Below, piece after piece: positions 51,253 to 60,253 of a stretch of DNA of 64,000 nucleotides (positions are counted from its first letter, which is position 1; each line of letters begins with the position of its first letter). Below the pieces are notes generated by a model. That model searched no databases, had not been told where the DNA came from, and worked only from the letters and a program-made list of their open reading frames with translations. Position numbers and translations under genes: made by a program. The stretch is taken from positions 2,375,501 through 2,439,500 of the forward strand of contig NC_014623.1 of the NCBI RefSeq assembly GCF_000165485.1. Direction: 5' to 3'. This DNA is from Stigmatella aurantiaca DW4/3-1 (lineage in GTDB: Bacteria > Myxococcota > Myxococcia > Myxococcales > Myxococcaceae).

Positions 51253-53598
51253 CTATTCAGGAGCACTTGTCTCGGAGTCTATCAGTTGCGCCTGGATCGC
51301 AGATTGGAGGACCTGGGTAGGAGCTGACGTGCTCGATAGCACAATCGAGAGTTGAAAGCGGGCACGTGTGAACGCGAGATACATCTCACGGAGAGCCTGC
51401 TGCTCAAGGGTAGCCGCTAGCGCTGCATTGCCGTCGATACGCGGGGGAACAACGCCCTGCTCAAGTCCAACGCAAATTACAGCGTCAAACTCTTGCCCGC
51501 CAATCGTTTCCGGACGCGAAAGGACAACGAGAGGCTTCCCGGACTGGATCCGCTCGCCTCGTTGCTCAAGCACCAAGAACGGGAACTTTGCTGAGGTAAG
51601 CCTTGTAACAAGCTCACTCCAGTAGCGTTCTGCATGACAGACTACGGCAATCTGGCGAATGTTGTTCTTCCTCAACGCCTGAATTTGCCTTAGCACAGCC
51701 GTACTGAGAAGCGAGGGCGCTGCAATGGCTATTCGCGGCTTGGCAACAAGTGGGTGATCTGAAGGGAGACTCGCCTTACAGGTAGCAGTGAAGTCGGGGA
51801 AGTCGGGGCCGAACAGATCGGTAGTGCGCTGAATTACATGGAACGCCAACTTGATGATCGGGAGTGCGCTGCGGTGAACCATTTGCAGAGTTTCGCTGGC
51901 TACCGTTTCAAAGCCGAGCAAACCCAGCCCAGGCATCGAGGTAGCTCTGATTTGCTGTGCTTCATCCATTGCAAGAACTGCCTCTACATGCCCTGATCCT
52001 CCTCGTGTCATCAACGGAAAGAGTCGCCGCTCATTCTCATTGAACAGTTGAGCCTCGTCGACGAATACACAGTCACAGCCTTGCTTTTTCCGCTTCATCT
52101 CCCAGATCGGCGTGTGAAGCCGAGCAAGCAGCGATACCGCGATATCATCGCAGTCGAGCATTTCCAGCTCTTCAAATACCTTGGTGTGGTATTTCTCGAA
52201 GATCTCAAAGACAAGGCTTCGCTCGTTGACCTGGAGAGCGCCGTGCAACCGACTGAGGCGACGATCTGATTCGACGTAGCGCTTTCGTTCGTGAGTTAGG
52301 CCATGCCCCTTGATTGCCACCGAGATCTCGTCGGCAATGAGGCTGATCAGAACTGCCTTGACTTCATCGCTCGTTTTCGCCTGACCAAGAATCGGGGCTT
52401 CTGCGATGCTCTTGGCTTGTTGCCGCAATACTTCCTCAAATGATTCCGCTACAAAATCCCGCTGATACCGCTTCGTCTCAAACGCATCAGGGTGAATAAC
52501 AGGCGAGTCTTCGAGCCCAAGTATGTTACGACTGTATTCAAGCAGCGTCGTAATCTCAAGCCTTTGGGTGGAGCCAGGCAAGAATCTCCCTGCACCGAGG
52601 GTCAGAAATCGCTGGTGCGTTGTATGGAGCATCGCCGCATTATGCACAATGTAAAGCAGCCTCAGTGGTTGGCCTGAACTCTCCGCCTCGACAAGTCGGC
52701 GAAGAGCGAGAAGCATCATGAGCAGGGTCTTACCAGAGCCGGCCGCTCCGATGATCCGGAGCGGTTGCCGCTTAAACAAGTCCCCCTGAAGAATCCCGCG
52801 CTGAGTCGCAGTCAAAGGACTAGTTGGCGACATCCACTGTTCGTATGTCCAATCTTGAGTGGCGTAAACCTGCTCCAACTCCGCAACAGTATCCAGCCCC
52901 GGTGGGGCAACAGGACCATCCTCGAATCTGTCTGCCGTGGCGGGTCGAAAGCGATCTGCAAGGGTTGAGAATAGTGCTGTCTCCAAGGGTGGACGGCTTG
53001 CAACAACGGAAAGCAGATCGTTAGCGCCTCGCACCAATCCCGGTAGGGTTTTGGCCGCCACTCGCACCACTTCGTGGAATTCGTCCGCTTCTCGCGTTGG
53101 ACCTACAATCGCAATGGCTTTGGCTTCTGATGTGTCAGTCTGTACAGATTGCTCTGACCACCCTATTCTATATTGACGCGCCTCCGCGCCTCGACCAGCA
53201 ATGCACGTATGAACGTTCTCGGGAAAGTGTCGCGGTATAAATGCGACATCGACGAGCAACCCTTGTAGCCGCTGATTTGCCACAAAAAGGATTCGCTCAA
53301 AGACTTCATCGATCACTTCGGAATGAGAAAGGAGCCCAAATGGGTCGACAAGTTGGACGATCGCCCATGACTCTTCGCCTTTGTTCGATAGGTAATCGAC
53401 GTTCCAGATCGCGACAGTTCGTCCGTCATTTGTTGCGCTTGCGCGGAATGAGCCAACAGCCAAGACAGAACGATTAAGAGCAGAAGTGCTCGCAAGTTGA
53501 TCTATAGCGGCTGCTACCGCTCGCATGTAATTCGTGTTCGTCAGCAGCCAACTGGCGGTTTGCTGGGTGATGGCGAGAAAATGTGCCTGTCGCTTCAA
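51253..53598 (-). CDS. UvrD/Rep-like superfamily 1 helicase with novel N-terminal domain
   Basis: A 781-residue protein. The first 240 residues match no domain I know. The helicase core follows: Walker A in RIIGAAGSGKTLLMMLL (about 283), Walker B in CVFVDEAQLFNENERRLFP, a switch-like LAMDEAQQIRA, a QMVHRSALPI motif, RPETIGGQEFDAVICVGL, and the final REMYLAFTRARFQLSIVL, typical of SF1 motif VI. It overlaps the upstream gene by ATGA, so the two form a pair. Base composition is lower in GC than the flanks (26 of 60 G+C at 53281-53340, 31 of 60 at 52381-52440). A role in phage or plasmid defence, or repair, is inferred from the pairing and island setting. Confidence 0.82.
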   Translation of the reverse strand: MKRQAHFLAITQQTASWLLTNTNYMRAVAAAIDQLASTSALNRSVLAVGSFRASATNDGRTVAIWNVDYLSNKGEESWAIVQLVDPFGLLSHSEVIDEVFERILFVANQRLQGLLVDVAFIPRHFPENVHTCIAGRGAEARQYRIGWSEQSVQTDTSEAKAIAIVGPTREADEFHEVVRVAAKTLPGLVRGANDLLSVVASRPPLETALFSTLADRFRPATADRFEDGPVAPPGLDTVAELEQVYATQDWTYEQWMSPTSPLTATQRGILQGDLFKRQPLRIIGAAGSGKTLLMMLLALRRLVEAESSGQPLRLLYIVHNAAMLHTTHQRFLTLGAGRFLPGSTQRLEITTLLEYSRNILGLEDSPVIHPDAFETKRYQRDFVAESFEEVLRQQAKSIAEAPILGQAKTSDEVKAVLISLIADEISVAIKGHGLTHERKRYVESDRRLSRLHGALQVNERSLVFEIFEKYHTKVFEELEMLDCDDIAVSLLARLHTPIWEMKRKKQGCDCVFVDEAQLFNENERRLFPLMTRGGSGHVEAVLAMDEAQQIRATSMPGLGLLGFETVASETLQMVHRSALPIIKLAFHVIQRTTDLFGPDFPDFTATCKASLPSDHPLVAKPRIAIAAPSLLSTAVLRQIQALRKNNIRQIAVVCHAERYWSELVTRLTSAKFPFLVLEQRGERIQSGKPLVVLSRPETIGGQEFDAVICVGLEQGVVPPRIDGNAALAATLEQQALREMYLAFTRARFQLSIVLSSTSAPTQVLQSAIQAQLIDSETSAPE

Positions 53599-54476
53599 GG
53601 CGTTCCTCCAAGCTGTTCAGCGTATTGGGTTACCGTTGCATCAGTGAAATCAGGTGCGCCGACCCGGGCATATACGGCTAGGTATTTCGACAAGAGATCG
53701 GCAAAAAAACGGTCATGCAAACGGCAACGCTTTATAGGCCGTTCCAGTTTAAAACTTGCTGCCATTGGGTGAAGCAACTCAAGGGATTGAACGCAGGCAT
53801 TCCAGTTGCTGCACGCCGGATCGGCTGCTGTATCTAGTATTGCTATGGGTGCAGACAGCGGGTACCTAAACAGGGCGAGGGAGTGACATGGGATGCCGCT
53901 CCAATCTGGATCTTGTTCGTCGTGCGGAAGAAAATATGTATCCGTTCTCAACGCGTTCCGCACAAGTTTCTTCCTGTCGTCGGTCCATTTCTTTTCGCCA
54001 AACAGCAGCGCGAGTTCAGACCCGCTTGCGCTCACTGGTTCGGGCCGGAGCGCCTTTTCTATGTGACTTATGCCCGCTAACAGTCGCTTGCTTGCGGGTG
54101 CGTGATCACCAGCCGGGTGCATCTCTGCAACTCGACGAAGTTGCTGAACATCTTCGGGAGTCGGATATCTTGGAAGCCGGTACGTCGGCTTGCTCGCCCC
54201 TTTGCCGAGTTGATCGAGGACTGCATTTATTGCTCCCACTACATCAGGAAGAAAGCAGAGAGAGGCGAACCACTCTTGGATTGGGAGCAAAGGAATGTAC
54301 GTGATGGTCTCAACCTTTCTGTTCATCAGGTCACAAGCGGGAGTAACTACGAGCCCACGTACCGTTCGTGTCTTCAGTAGGCCGTGGGACGGTAGACCCG
54401 TCCACACGTCCCCCGGTGCGTGGTCCGCTGGTGGAAGGAAGTCGTAATACGCTTCCGGGGTCACTTTCCTCGGCAT
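53595..54476 (-). CDS. Unknown protein paired with the SF1 helicase
   Basis: A 293-residue protein without signal peptide or membrane segment. The most distinctive part is RGLVVTPACDLMNRKVETIT near residue 40, a strand followed by a Cys-Asp pair. Similar T/Q-x-CDL motifs occur in poorly described small proteins encoded beside ATPases. The rest is alpha/beta with many His/Asp residues (LRTDTYFLPHDEQDPDW, KRCRLHDRFFADLLSKYLA). The start is the ATG at 54476. It is first in a two-gene unit with the helicase and equally low in GC. No enzymatic function can be assigned. Confidence 0.75.
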   Translation of the reverse strand: MPRKVTPEAYYDFLPPADHAPGDVWTGLPSHGLLKTRTVRGLVVTPACDLMNRKVETITYIPLLPIQEWFASLCFLPDVVGAINAVLDQLGKGASKPTYRLPRYPTPEDVQQLRRVAEMHPAGDHAPASKRLLAGISHIEKALRPEPVSASGSELALLFGEKKWTDDRKKLVRNALRTDTYFLPHDEQDPDWSGIPCHSLALFRYPLSAPIAILDTAADPACSNWNACVQSLELLHPMAASFKLERPIKRCRLHDRFFADLLSKYLAVYARVGAPDFTDATVTQYAEQLGGTP

Positions 54477-54619
54477 CTACCCTCCTACAGGTTTGGGCTG
54501 AATGCTCGCCGATGGACAGGGAAAGGTGGAGTGGAATCGACCAAGGTTCTTGATCGTCATCTGCCAGCGCAGACTCGACTTGCATAGGCCGCTGCTGACG
54601 CGGGCCGAGTGGCAAGCGG

Positions 54620-54885
54620 CGGACCTCTGTGGTGAGCGTCCAGGCAAGCCGGACAAGGCCATCGTCGGACGGACGGATCGTGGCGAGCGTTGGGACTCCT
54701 GGCGCGGCGTCCATGTGGCCCCGGCTCGACGTGCCCTCGTGGCGAGCGCTGGGACCTCGTGGTGCGGCCACTCCCGATGTGGGGGGCACTGTCGGACGTG
54801 GGCCTCGCGGTGGCGTTGGGGCTCGTGGCGAGCGGCCAGGCCGGACACGTCGACGCGCCCCTCGTGGTGAGCCTCCAGGCAGGCG
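54620..54885 (+). repeat. Minisatellite array B
   Basis: The same repeat family as array A, in the same orientation and more degenerate: GTGGTGAGCGTCCAGGCAAG, GTGGCGAGCGCTGGGACCTC, GTGGCGAGCGGCCAGGCCGG and GTGGTGAGCCTCCAGGCAGG. It fills the gap between the helicase pair and the pseudokinase gene. No gene is seen in 54477-54943 apart from this array. Confidence 0.75.
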
Positions 54886-54943
54886 AGGAAGCCACGCCTG
54901 CGGGGCCACGCAACAGGCGCAGCCCCACCGCGCCGACGCTTAC

Positions 54944-56092
54944 CTAGTGCGTCGTGATCGTGTCCTGGGTGCGTGCGCGGGGGCGCGGGCGCGGCAAGCC
55001 CATATCCGCCATACGCTCGCCCGCCTCGTCCGCTACGGCCTTCACTTCGGCGCCCGCCTCCTTCGCGCCGAACGTCTCCCCAAGCCATCGGCGCAAGTCG
55101 GCCTCTAGTTCCTGCGCGCTCTGGTAGCGGGCTGCGGGCGAGCGCTGGAGGAGTTTGCACAGGGGCACGCGCAGCGTATCGGGCAGGCCCGCCGTTACCG
55201 CTTCCACGTCCTCCGGGGTGAACGTGGCCGCACGCATGATGATCTCTTCCACCGCCTCATCACACCCCGCGAGCCTCGCGCGTTTGATCGCCCGCGTCAT
55301 GCCCGCAAGCCTCCTGCGTGAGAGGGCCGCTAGAGCTTTGGGCTCTACGCCGTCCGGGGGGTGAAGCAGGTTCCGCCCGGTGGCCAGTTCCAGCATGACG
55401 AGGCCCAACGCGAACAGATCCGAGCGAGCATCCACGCGGCCCGTCAGCAGCATTTCCGGTGAAGAGAAGTAGGTGTCTCCCTGCGGGCGGCGCACGGTGG
55501 AAGCCACGCGGCCCGGCAAGCTGGAGAAGGCGAGGCCGAAGTCCGACACCTGCACTTCACCCGACCAATCGACGAAGACGTGTTCGAGATCAATCGCCCG
55601 GTGAACGATGCCCAAGGGGCGCCTGTTCTCGTCCTTGGCCGTATGCGCGTGGTGAAGGGCGCCCGCCACCTGGGCGCCCACGTACAGCGCGAAGAGGGGC
55701 GAGAACCACCGTTCGCACTCCATGACGAGCCCGAGAACATCGTTCAGCGAATTGCCCGACGGGTGATCCGTGATCACGTACCAAGCCGCCTCGGCCTTGT
55801 GCAGCCCGTGGACGCGGAGAATGCCCGGGTGCTGGAGGTACGCGGCAAGCCGCACCTGCTCCTCTAGCTTCGTGCGCGCCTTGAAGACGCGGATTCCCCC
55901 CGGGCCGCTCGGCATTCCAACCGCCTTGAGCAGCACTTTCCCCAGGGGCTCCCCGTCCGACTTATGCGGACGGGCGAGAAGCAGGTTTAGCCCGTGGTGG
56001 GCTTCCCCCAAGTTCTCGCGGAACTCGTAAGAGAGGCTCTCCCGAGTGAAGAGGATCGCCCCCTTGGGAACCCGAAACTCTATAGCCGCCAT
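54944..56092 (-). CDS. Ser/Thr protein pseudokinase
   Basis: A 382-residue kinase-fold protein. The VAIK lysine is kept (GKVLLKAVGM) and so is DFG (VSDFGLAFSS), with an APE-like YFSSPEMLL. The glycine loop is lost (NLGEAHHGLNLLLA), and the catalytic loop reads VHRAIDLEHVFVD, where HRD has become HRA and the metal-binding Asn is His. Phosphotransfer is therefore unlikely. The ATG at 56092 has AAGGAGAGAC before it. A related myxobacterial group shares these changes, so they look ancestral rather than decay. It follows an active-looking kinase gene, 167 bases upstream on the same strand. Confidence 0.88.
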   Translation of the reverse strand: MAAIEFRVPKGAILFTRESLSYEFRENLGEAHHGLNLLLARPHKSDGEPLGKVLLKAVGMPSGPGGIRVFKARTKLEEQVRLAAYLQHPGILRVHGLHKAEAAWYVITDHPSGNSLNDVLGLVMECERWFSPLFALYVGAQVAGALHHAHTAKDENRRPLGIVHRAIDLEHVFVDWSGEVQVSDFGLAFSSLPGRVASTVRRPQGDTYFSSPEMLLTGRVDARSDLFALGLVMLELATGRNLLHPPDGVEPKALAALSRRRLAGMTRAIKRARLAGCDEAVEEIIMRAATFTPEDVEAVTAGLPDTLRVPLCKLLQRSPAARYQSAQELEADLRRWLGETFGAKEAGAEVKAVADEAGERMADMGLPRPRPRARTQDTITTH

Positions 56093-56259
56093 GCGCTGTC
56101 TCTCCTTGCCGCGTGCGGGCCGCCAGCAGCCCGCCACGAGGGGAACGGATGTTACCCACTGAATGGGCCTCGGGTGAACAACTCTCTAGGTCACGGGAAC
56201 GGCGAAAGGGAGGGGGCCGATTTTGCCCACCTACCTAGCGCGTCACCTTCCAGGGGGCG

Positions 56260-58101
56260 CTAGTCGTAGGGATAGAACGGTGTCACCCGCGCCTCTCCGC
56301 TGTTGGCGGCTTTGGTGGCTCCGTCATTGTCCACCGAGTACACCTTGCCACTGCGCGCGATGATGCACACGGGAACCTCTTCTTTCCCCGGCAACTTCGC
56401 GCGCTCGTACTTCACGAGCAACGCTGCGGGCTGGCCCCTTCCCTTGGCCGTCTCGTCTTGTGGATCCACGTAGACGCGCCCCCAGAACTTCGTGCCCGGG
56501 GGGGCCAACTTCCTATCGTGAGCGAGGCCGGTATCAGGGACGATGCCCACGACTTCCGCACCGGGCCGGAACACTGCGCGTGAGTCGCGCTCGAAGCGAT
56601 CATCCAGCGCGACGGAGAAGCGTTCCCCGGCCTCCCAGCCTAGCTGGGACATGACTTTCTGTGTCCGCTCGGGGCACTGGTACGGCTCGGGCCTAATGGG
56701 GACTCCAGTGCATCCGGCAGCCACGGCGGCGAGAAACGCGAGCGTCCTGCACACCGCCGCGCTCGGGGGTTGCTTCTCCGCGCGAGAGGTACGCGCCTGC
56801 TTGGGGGCTTCTGGCTTCTGAGTCGTCACGGTTGAACCTTCCTTCTGGGTGTCCGCAGGAACTGCGGGGCCTCTGTCCACCGCTCGCGCGGGGGCAGGGG
56901 TGGACATAGCAGCGGCGCTCTCAAGTAGGGCCATGGGGCCAGCCGGCGGGAGCACCGGGGCAGGGGCCACGCGAGGCGCCGACGTTGGCGCGGGCGTGGG
57001 CACTTCTCCAGCAGAGAGTGCGAGCGCAGCGGCAACGCCAGCAGCCACGAGGCCGCCACCCGCAAGCACCGTGCGCGCGTGGAGCCGCCCCGCGAGGGCG
57101 CGCAGCGCGGCCCATGGGCGCTCTTTCGTCTTCTCCAGCGTGGCAGGCTCGCCAGCCTCAGAGGGCGCGGGCTGGCGCTGCTCAGAGGGCAGGTGTACCG
57201 GCTCCAGGTATCCGGCGCTCGTGCCCGCTGCTAGTTCCGCCGCTTCACGCCGCAGGGCTTCTGTATCAACGGGCCGCTTGCTTGGGTCACGCGCTAGGAG
57301 GCTCTGCACCCATTCGCTCACGGCCACGGGTACGCGGGGGTTCAGTTTGTGCACGGGTTCGGGCGTGCGGCGGTTGTGGTTCAGCGGCTCTCGCGGGCGG
57401 TCTTCCGTGGGGCGAGGGTCCGTCAACAAGTCATAGAGCATCACCCCATACGCAAAGATTTCGTCTGACACCTGGAAGGCGTACCGCGCCCGGTGTTCTT
57501 CCTTGTGCTCGCGGAGGAATTGGAACTGTCTGGGCGCACGCGAGCGATCCGTCCCAGGGGGCAAGCCTCCGTCGGTCAAGTCCTCGGCTAGAGCGTGGCT
57601 CGCGCAGCCCAGATCGATGATGATCGGCTCTCCGTCGCTCTTGCGGATCAGCACGTTGGCCCATTTCAAGTCGCGATGAAGTACGCCCCGAATGTGTATG
57701 TAGGCCAGCGCGGCGGCGATCTTCACGAAGACGCATAGGACTTCATGCACGGAGGGGTGTTTGCGCTCCATCCATTCGCCCAACGTCCAGCCGTCCACGT
57801 AGTCCAGGACGAGATACACGTTCCCGCTAGCCTTGTCCGGCACGTACCCGTGCCCGCACGTGTGGATGATGTTGGGATGGTCAGCGAACAGCAGCAGGAT
57901 CCCCAACTCGCGCAGCGTGCGAGCGTGCGTCCTCTTGTCGTCGCCGCTCGCCTCGCGGTGGCGCGCCAGCTTGAGCGCGTACTGCTTGCCGTTCTTTTCC
58001 ACGAGGTAGACGTGAGCAAAGCCGCCGTCCCCCAGCGCCTTGATCACCTTGAAGCCGTCAATCATGGCCCCAGGGGGCAGCCCCACCACTAGCGCGGTCA
58101 T
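56260..58101 (-). CDS. Ser/Thr protein kinase with transmembrane segment and lipoprotein-like C-terminal domain
   Basis: A 613-residue protein. The kinase domain (about 15-290) has ALGDGGFAHVYLVEK, YALKLARHRE and LHRDLKWANVLIRK; the usual DFG is DLG (IIIDLGCASH), which is tolerated in active kinases. A membrane helix lies near 350-370 (TVLAGGGLVAAGVAAALAL), then a Pro/Ala-rich linker. A second hydrophobic stretch ends in AAGC (LAFLAAVAAGCTGVPIRPEP) and begins a beta-rich domain that resembles free-standing myxobacterial lipoproteins. The gene overlaps DUF2381 upstream by ATGA, suggesting a signalling unit. Confidence 0.88.
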   Translation of the reverse strand: MTALVVGLPPGAMIDGFKVIKALGDGGFAHVYLVEKNGKQYALKLARHREASGDDKRTHARTLRELGILLLFADHPNIIHTCGHGYVPDKASGNVYLVLDYVDGWTLGEWMERKHPSVHEVLCVFVKIAAALAYIHIRGVLHRDLKWANVLIRKSDGEPIIIDLGCASHALAEDLTDGGLPPGTDRSRAPRQFQFLREHKEEHRARYAFQVSDEIFAYGVMLYDLLTDPRPTEDRPREPLNHNRRTPEPVHKLNPRVPVAVSEWVQSLLARDPSKRPVDTEALRREAAELAAGTSAGYLEPVHLPSEQRQPAPSEAGEPATLEKTKERPWAALRALAGRLHARTVLAGGGLVAAGVAAALALSAGEVPTPAPTSAPRVAPAPVLPPAGPMALLESAAAMSTPAPARAVDRGPAVPADTQKEGSTVTTQKPEAPKQARTSRAEKQPPSAAVCRTLAFLAAVAAGCTGVPIRPEPYQCPERTQKVMSQLGWEAGERFSVALDDRFERDSRAVFRPGAEVVGIVPDTGLAHDRKLAPPGTKFWGRVYVDPQDETAKGRGQPAALLVKYERAKLPGKEEVPVCIIARSGKVYSVDNDGATKAANSGEARVTPFYPYD

Positions 58102-58970
58102 CGCTTGGGCTCCTTCTTCGTGGGCGCGGGAATCGTCACCCTGGGGATCGCAAGCGTCCGACCATCCGCCCCGCTCACTTCCAGGATGAAGACGCGGCCC
58201 GCGCCTGCGGGCGGCTCCTCCGTCACCACGAGCACCCGCACAGCTTCACCGGGTGGTGTCTCCCCCTGCTCCTCTCGCACCACGCGGCCCCGCAGCTTCT
58301 CGCCCGTCTTGCTCGTTAGTGTCGCCTCCGTTGGCACCCACGGCTGTGGGCCTCGCAGGTTGCGGATCGCAACCTGGAACATCAGCCAGCCCTTCCCGCG
58401 ATAGGCCACGCCTCGCGCGGACTCCAAGCCCTGCGCGTCGTCGGTTTCTTGAGGAATCTCGGCAGTAGGAACACCGCTCTCGCCCATGTAGCCCAGCAAC
58501 AGCAAGTCTTCCGGTGCGCGCACTGCCGCGCGCACTTCTGCGGGGCAAGCTGGGGTAACTGGCTGTTGCCGTGCGACGGTGACGAATGCGTCCACGTCGG
58601 ACGGGTGCGCTACGAGCGCGAAGACGGCCCGCGCGGGTGTCTTCCCATCCGCGAACTCGACTTCTAGCTCGTGGCGCTCGCCCTCCCCTAGAGGGTTCAC
58701 AGCTTGAACCATGAGCAACCGCGACTGCTCGCCCGTGTCCACCACGCGGATCCGCGTGGTGTCTACCCGCACGGACTTCTTGCGGATCTCCGAGCCGAAC
58801 AGGAACACCGAGGGGGTTTCGTCGGAGACGTGAACCTCGTGCGGGGGCTCGGCTGGGTTTCCGGTAACGGTGACGGTGCGTTGTCTCGGCTCGCGTGCGG
58901 TGGCCTGGGCTCGCGCGACTGTTCCGGCCAGGAGAACGAGCACAACGGCAAGGGGCGCGGATTGGAACAA
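58098..58970 (-). CDS. DUF2381 family secreted protein
   Basis: A 290-residue protein with a signal peptide (LAVVLVLLAGTVARAQA). The body is the myxobacterial paralogous family DUF2381: an N-terminal beta domain with TVTVTGNPAEPPHEVHVS, HELEVEFADGKTPARAVFAL, then a C-terminal beta domain with WLMFQVAIRNLRGPQPWVP. The function is unknown. Members often sit beside Ser/Thr kinases, as here, where the next gene starts inside this stop codon. It may be the extracytoplasmic sensor or ligand for the kinase (inference). Confidence 0.88.
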   Translation of the reverse strand: MFQSAPLAVVLVLLAGTVARAQATAREPRQRTVTVTGNPAEPPHEVHVSDETPSVFLFGSEIRKKSVRVDTTRIRVVDTGEQSRLLMVQAVNPLGEGERHELEVEFADGKTPARAVFALVAHPSDVDAFVTVARQQPVTPACPAEVRAAVRAPEDLLLLGYMGESGVPTAEIPQETDDAQGLESARGVAYRGKGWLMFQVAIRNLRGPQPWVPTEATLTSKTGEKLRGRVVREEQGETPPGEAVRVLVVTEEPPAGAGRVFILEVSGADGRTLAIPRVTIPAPTKKEPKR

Positions 58971-59009
58971 GGGGGCATTACCTCCGAGGTAGGCACGCTA
59001 GCAGACCCC

Positions 59010-59660
59010 GCAGCCCTCGTGGTGAGCCTGGGGGCACCAGGCACCAGGCCCCGCACGTTGAGGTGGCCCCGCGTCCAGCCTGCCTGGATGCTCGCCACGA
59101 GGCGCGCGTCGACGGTGGCCCCGCGTTCGGCCTGCTTGGATGCTCGCCACGAGGGGCGCGTCGACGGTGCCCCGCGTCCGGCACGCCTGGACGCGCTAGG
59201 AGGCCCGTAGCGCTCACCACGAGGCCCGCGTCGATGTGTCCGCGTCCTGCTCGCCTGGACGCGCTAGGAGGCCCGTAGTGCTCACCACGAGGCCCGCATC
59301 GATGTGTCCTGCGTCCAGCTTGCCTGGACGCTCACCACGAGGCCCAGCGCGCACCACGAGACGTATGTCGACGCGTCCGACGCGTCCGGCCTGGACGCTC
59401 GCCACGAGCCCCAGCGCTCACCGCGAGGCCTGCGTCCGGCGTGTCCGTGTCCACCTTGCTTGAACGCTCACCCGCGCCCAGCACCACAGCCCCCACCGTT
59501 CACCGCGAGCCCCACGTCCGACGTGTCCGGCCTGGACAGGCATCACGAGCCCGAACCCTCACCGCGAGGCCCGCGTCGACGTGTCCGGCCTGGACGCTCG
59601 CCCGAGAACCCAGCGCTCGCCGCGAGCAGCGCGTCGATGTGGACCACGCGCGGCCCACAA
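59010..59660 (-). repeat. Minisatellite array C
   Basis: The repeat family is inverted relative to arrays A and B. On the plus strand the units read CTCACCACGAGGCCCGCGTC plus GATGTGTCC...CCTGGACG (about 39-50 bases), alternating with short units such as CTCACCACGAGGCCCAGCG or CGCTAGGAGGCCCGTAGCG (19 bases). About seven composite units fill the 700-base gap between the DUF2381 gene and the immunity gene. No gene is supported here. Confidence 0.85.
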
Positions 59661-59674
59661 CTCCTAGTGGGCCG

Positions 59675-60238
59675 CTAGACCTCCTCGAATCGCGCGCCCG
59701 TAACGCCCATGTCCTCGATGGCGTTCTTGATCTCCTCGGAGACGATCAGAACGACCTCCCACCCCTCGGGACGGAACACCTTGGCGTTCCCCACCTTCCG
59801 TTTGTCGATGCGCAGGCGGTCCACGCCCATGTATTGCCCGACCTTTTCGGGCACTCCATGCTCTGGCTTCCAGAAACTCACCTCGGACGCCTCTTCGTCG
59901 ATACAGCGGATGAGGCGCGTTGCTACGAGCACGAGGTACTGATCCGGTTGGCCCTCAATGTCCGCCGGGATGAGTTGCACGTCGCCGGGAGCCCGCTCCG
60001 CAAGCATGGAAGCCACCTTGACGTGGACGACGGCGATGCCCAATCCCGCCTCGGAGAAGTCCAGCGACCTGCCTGGAATCTTGATGGGGATTTTCAATCG
60101 TCCCTCCAAATGCACGGGTGTTCCTCGCGTAAAGTTCCAGTCGAACACCTTGCGGCCCTGGCTGTCGATGGGAGTGGCCAAGTGCCAGCGTTGGGGGAAA
60201 TAGACGTCGTCGGCTAGGTCGAAGAAGCGGCGGGACAT
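59675..60238 (-). CDS. Imm11/DUF1629-type immunity protein
   Basis: A 187-residue cytoplasmic-looking protein. The second half has the family pattern: YLVLVATRLIRCIDEEASEV, SFWKPEHGVPEKVGQYMGVD, RLRIDKRKVGNAKVFRPEGW and LIVSEEIKNAIEDMGVTGAR. Such proteins neutralise toxins encoded just upstream. It begins 15 bases after the AHH-type lipoprotein gene, so it should protect against that product. No signal peptide is present, fitting a target that acts in the cytoplasm. Confidence 0.88.
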   Translation of the reverse strand: MSRRFFDLADDVYFPQRWHLATPIDSQGRKVFDWNFTRGTPVHLEGRLKIPIKIPGRSLDFSEAGLGIAVVHVKVASMLAERAPGDVQLIPADIEGQPDQYLVLVATRLIRCIDEEASEVSFWKPEHGVPEKVGQYMGVDRLRIDKRKVGNAKVFRPEGWEVVLIVSEEIKNAIEDMGVTGARFEEV

Positions 60239-60253
60239 GGGGAAGTTCTAGCG

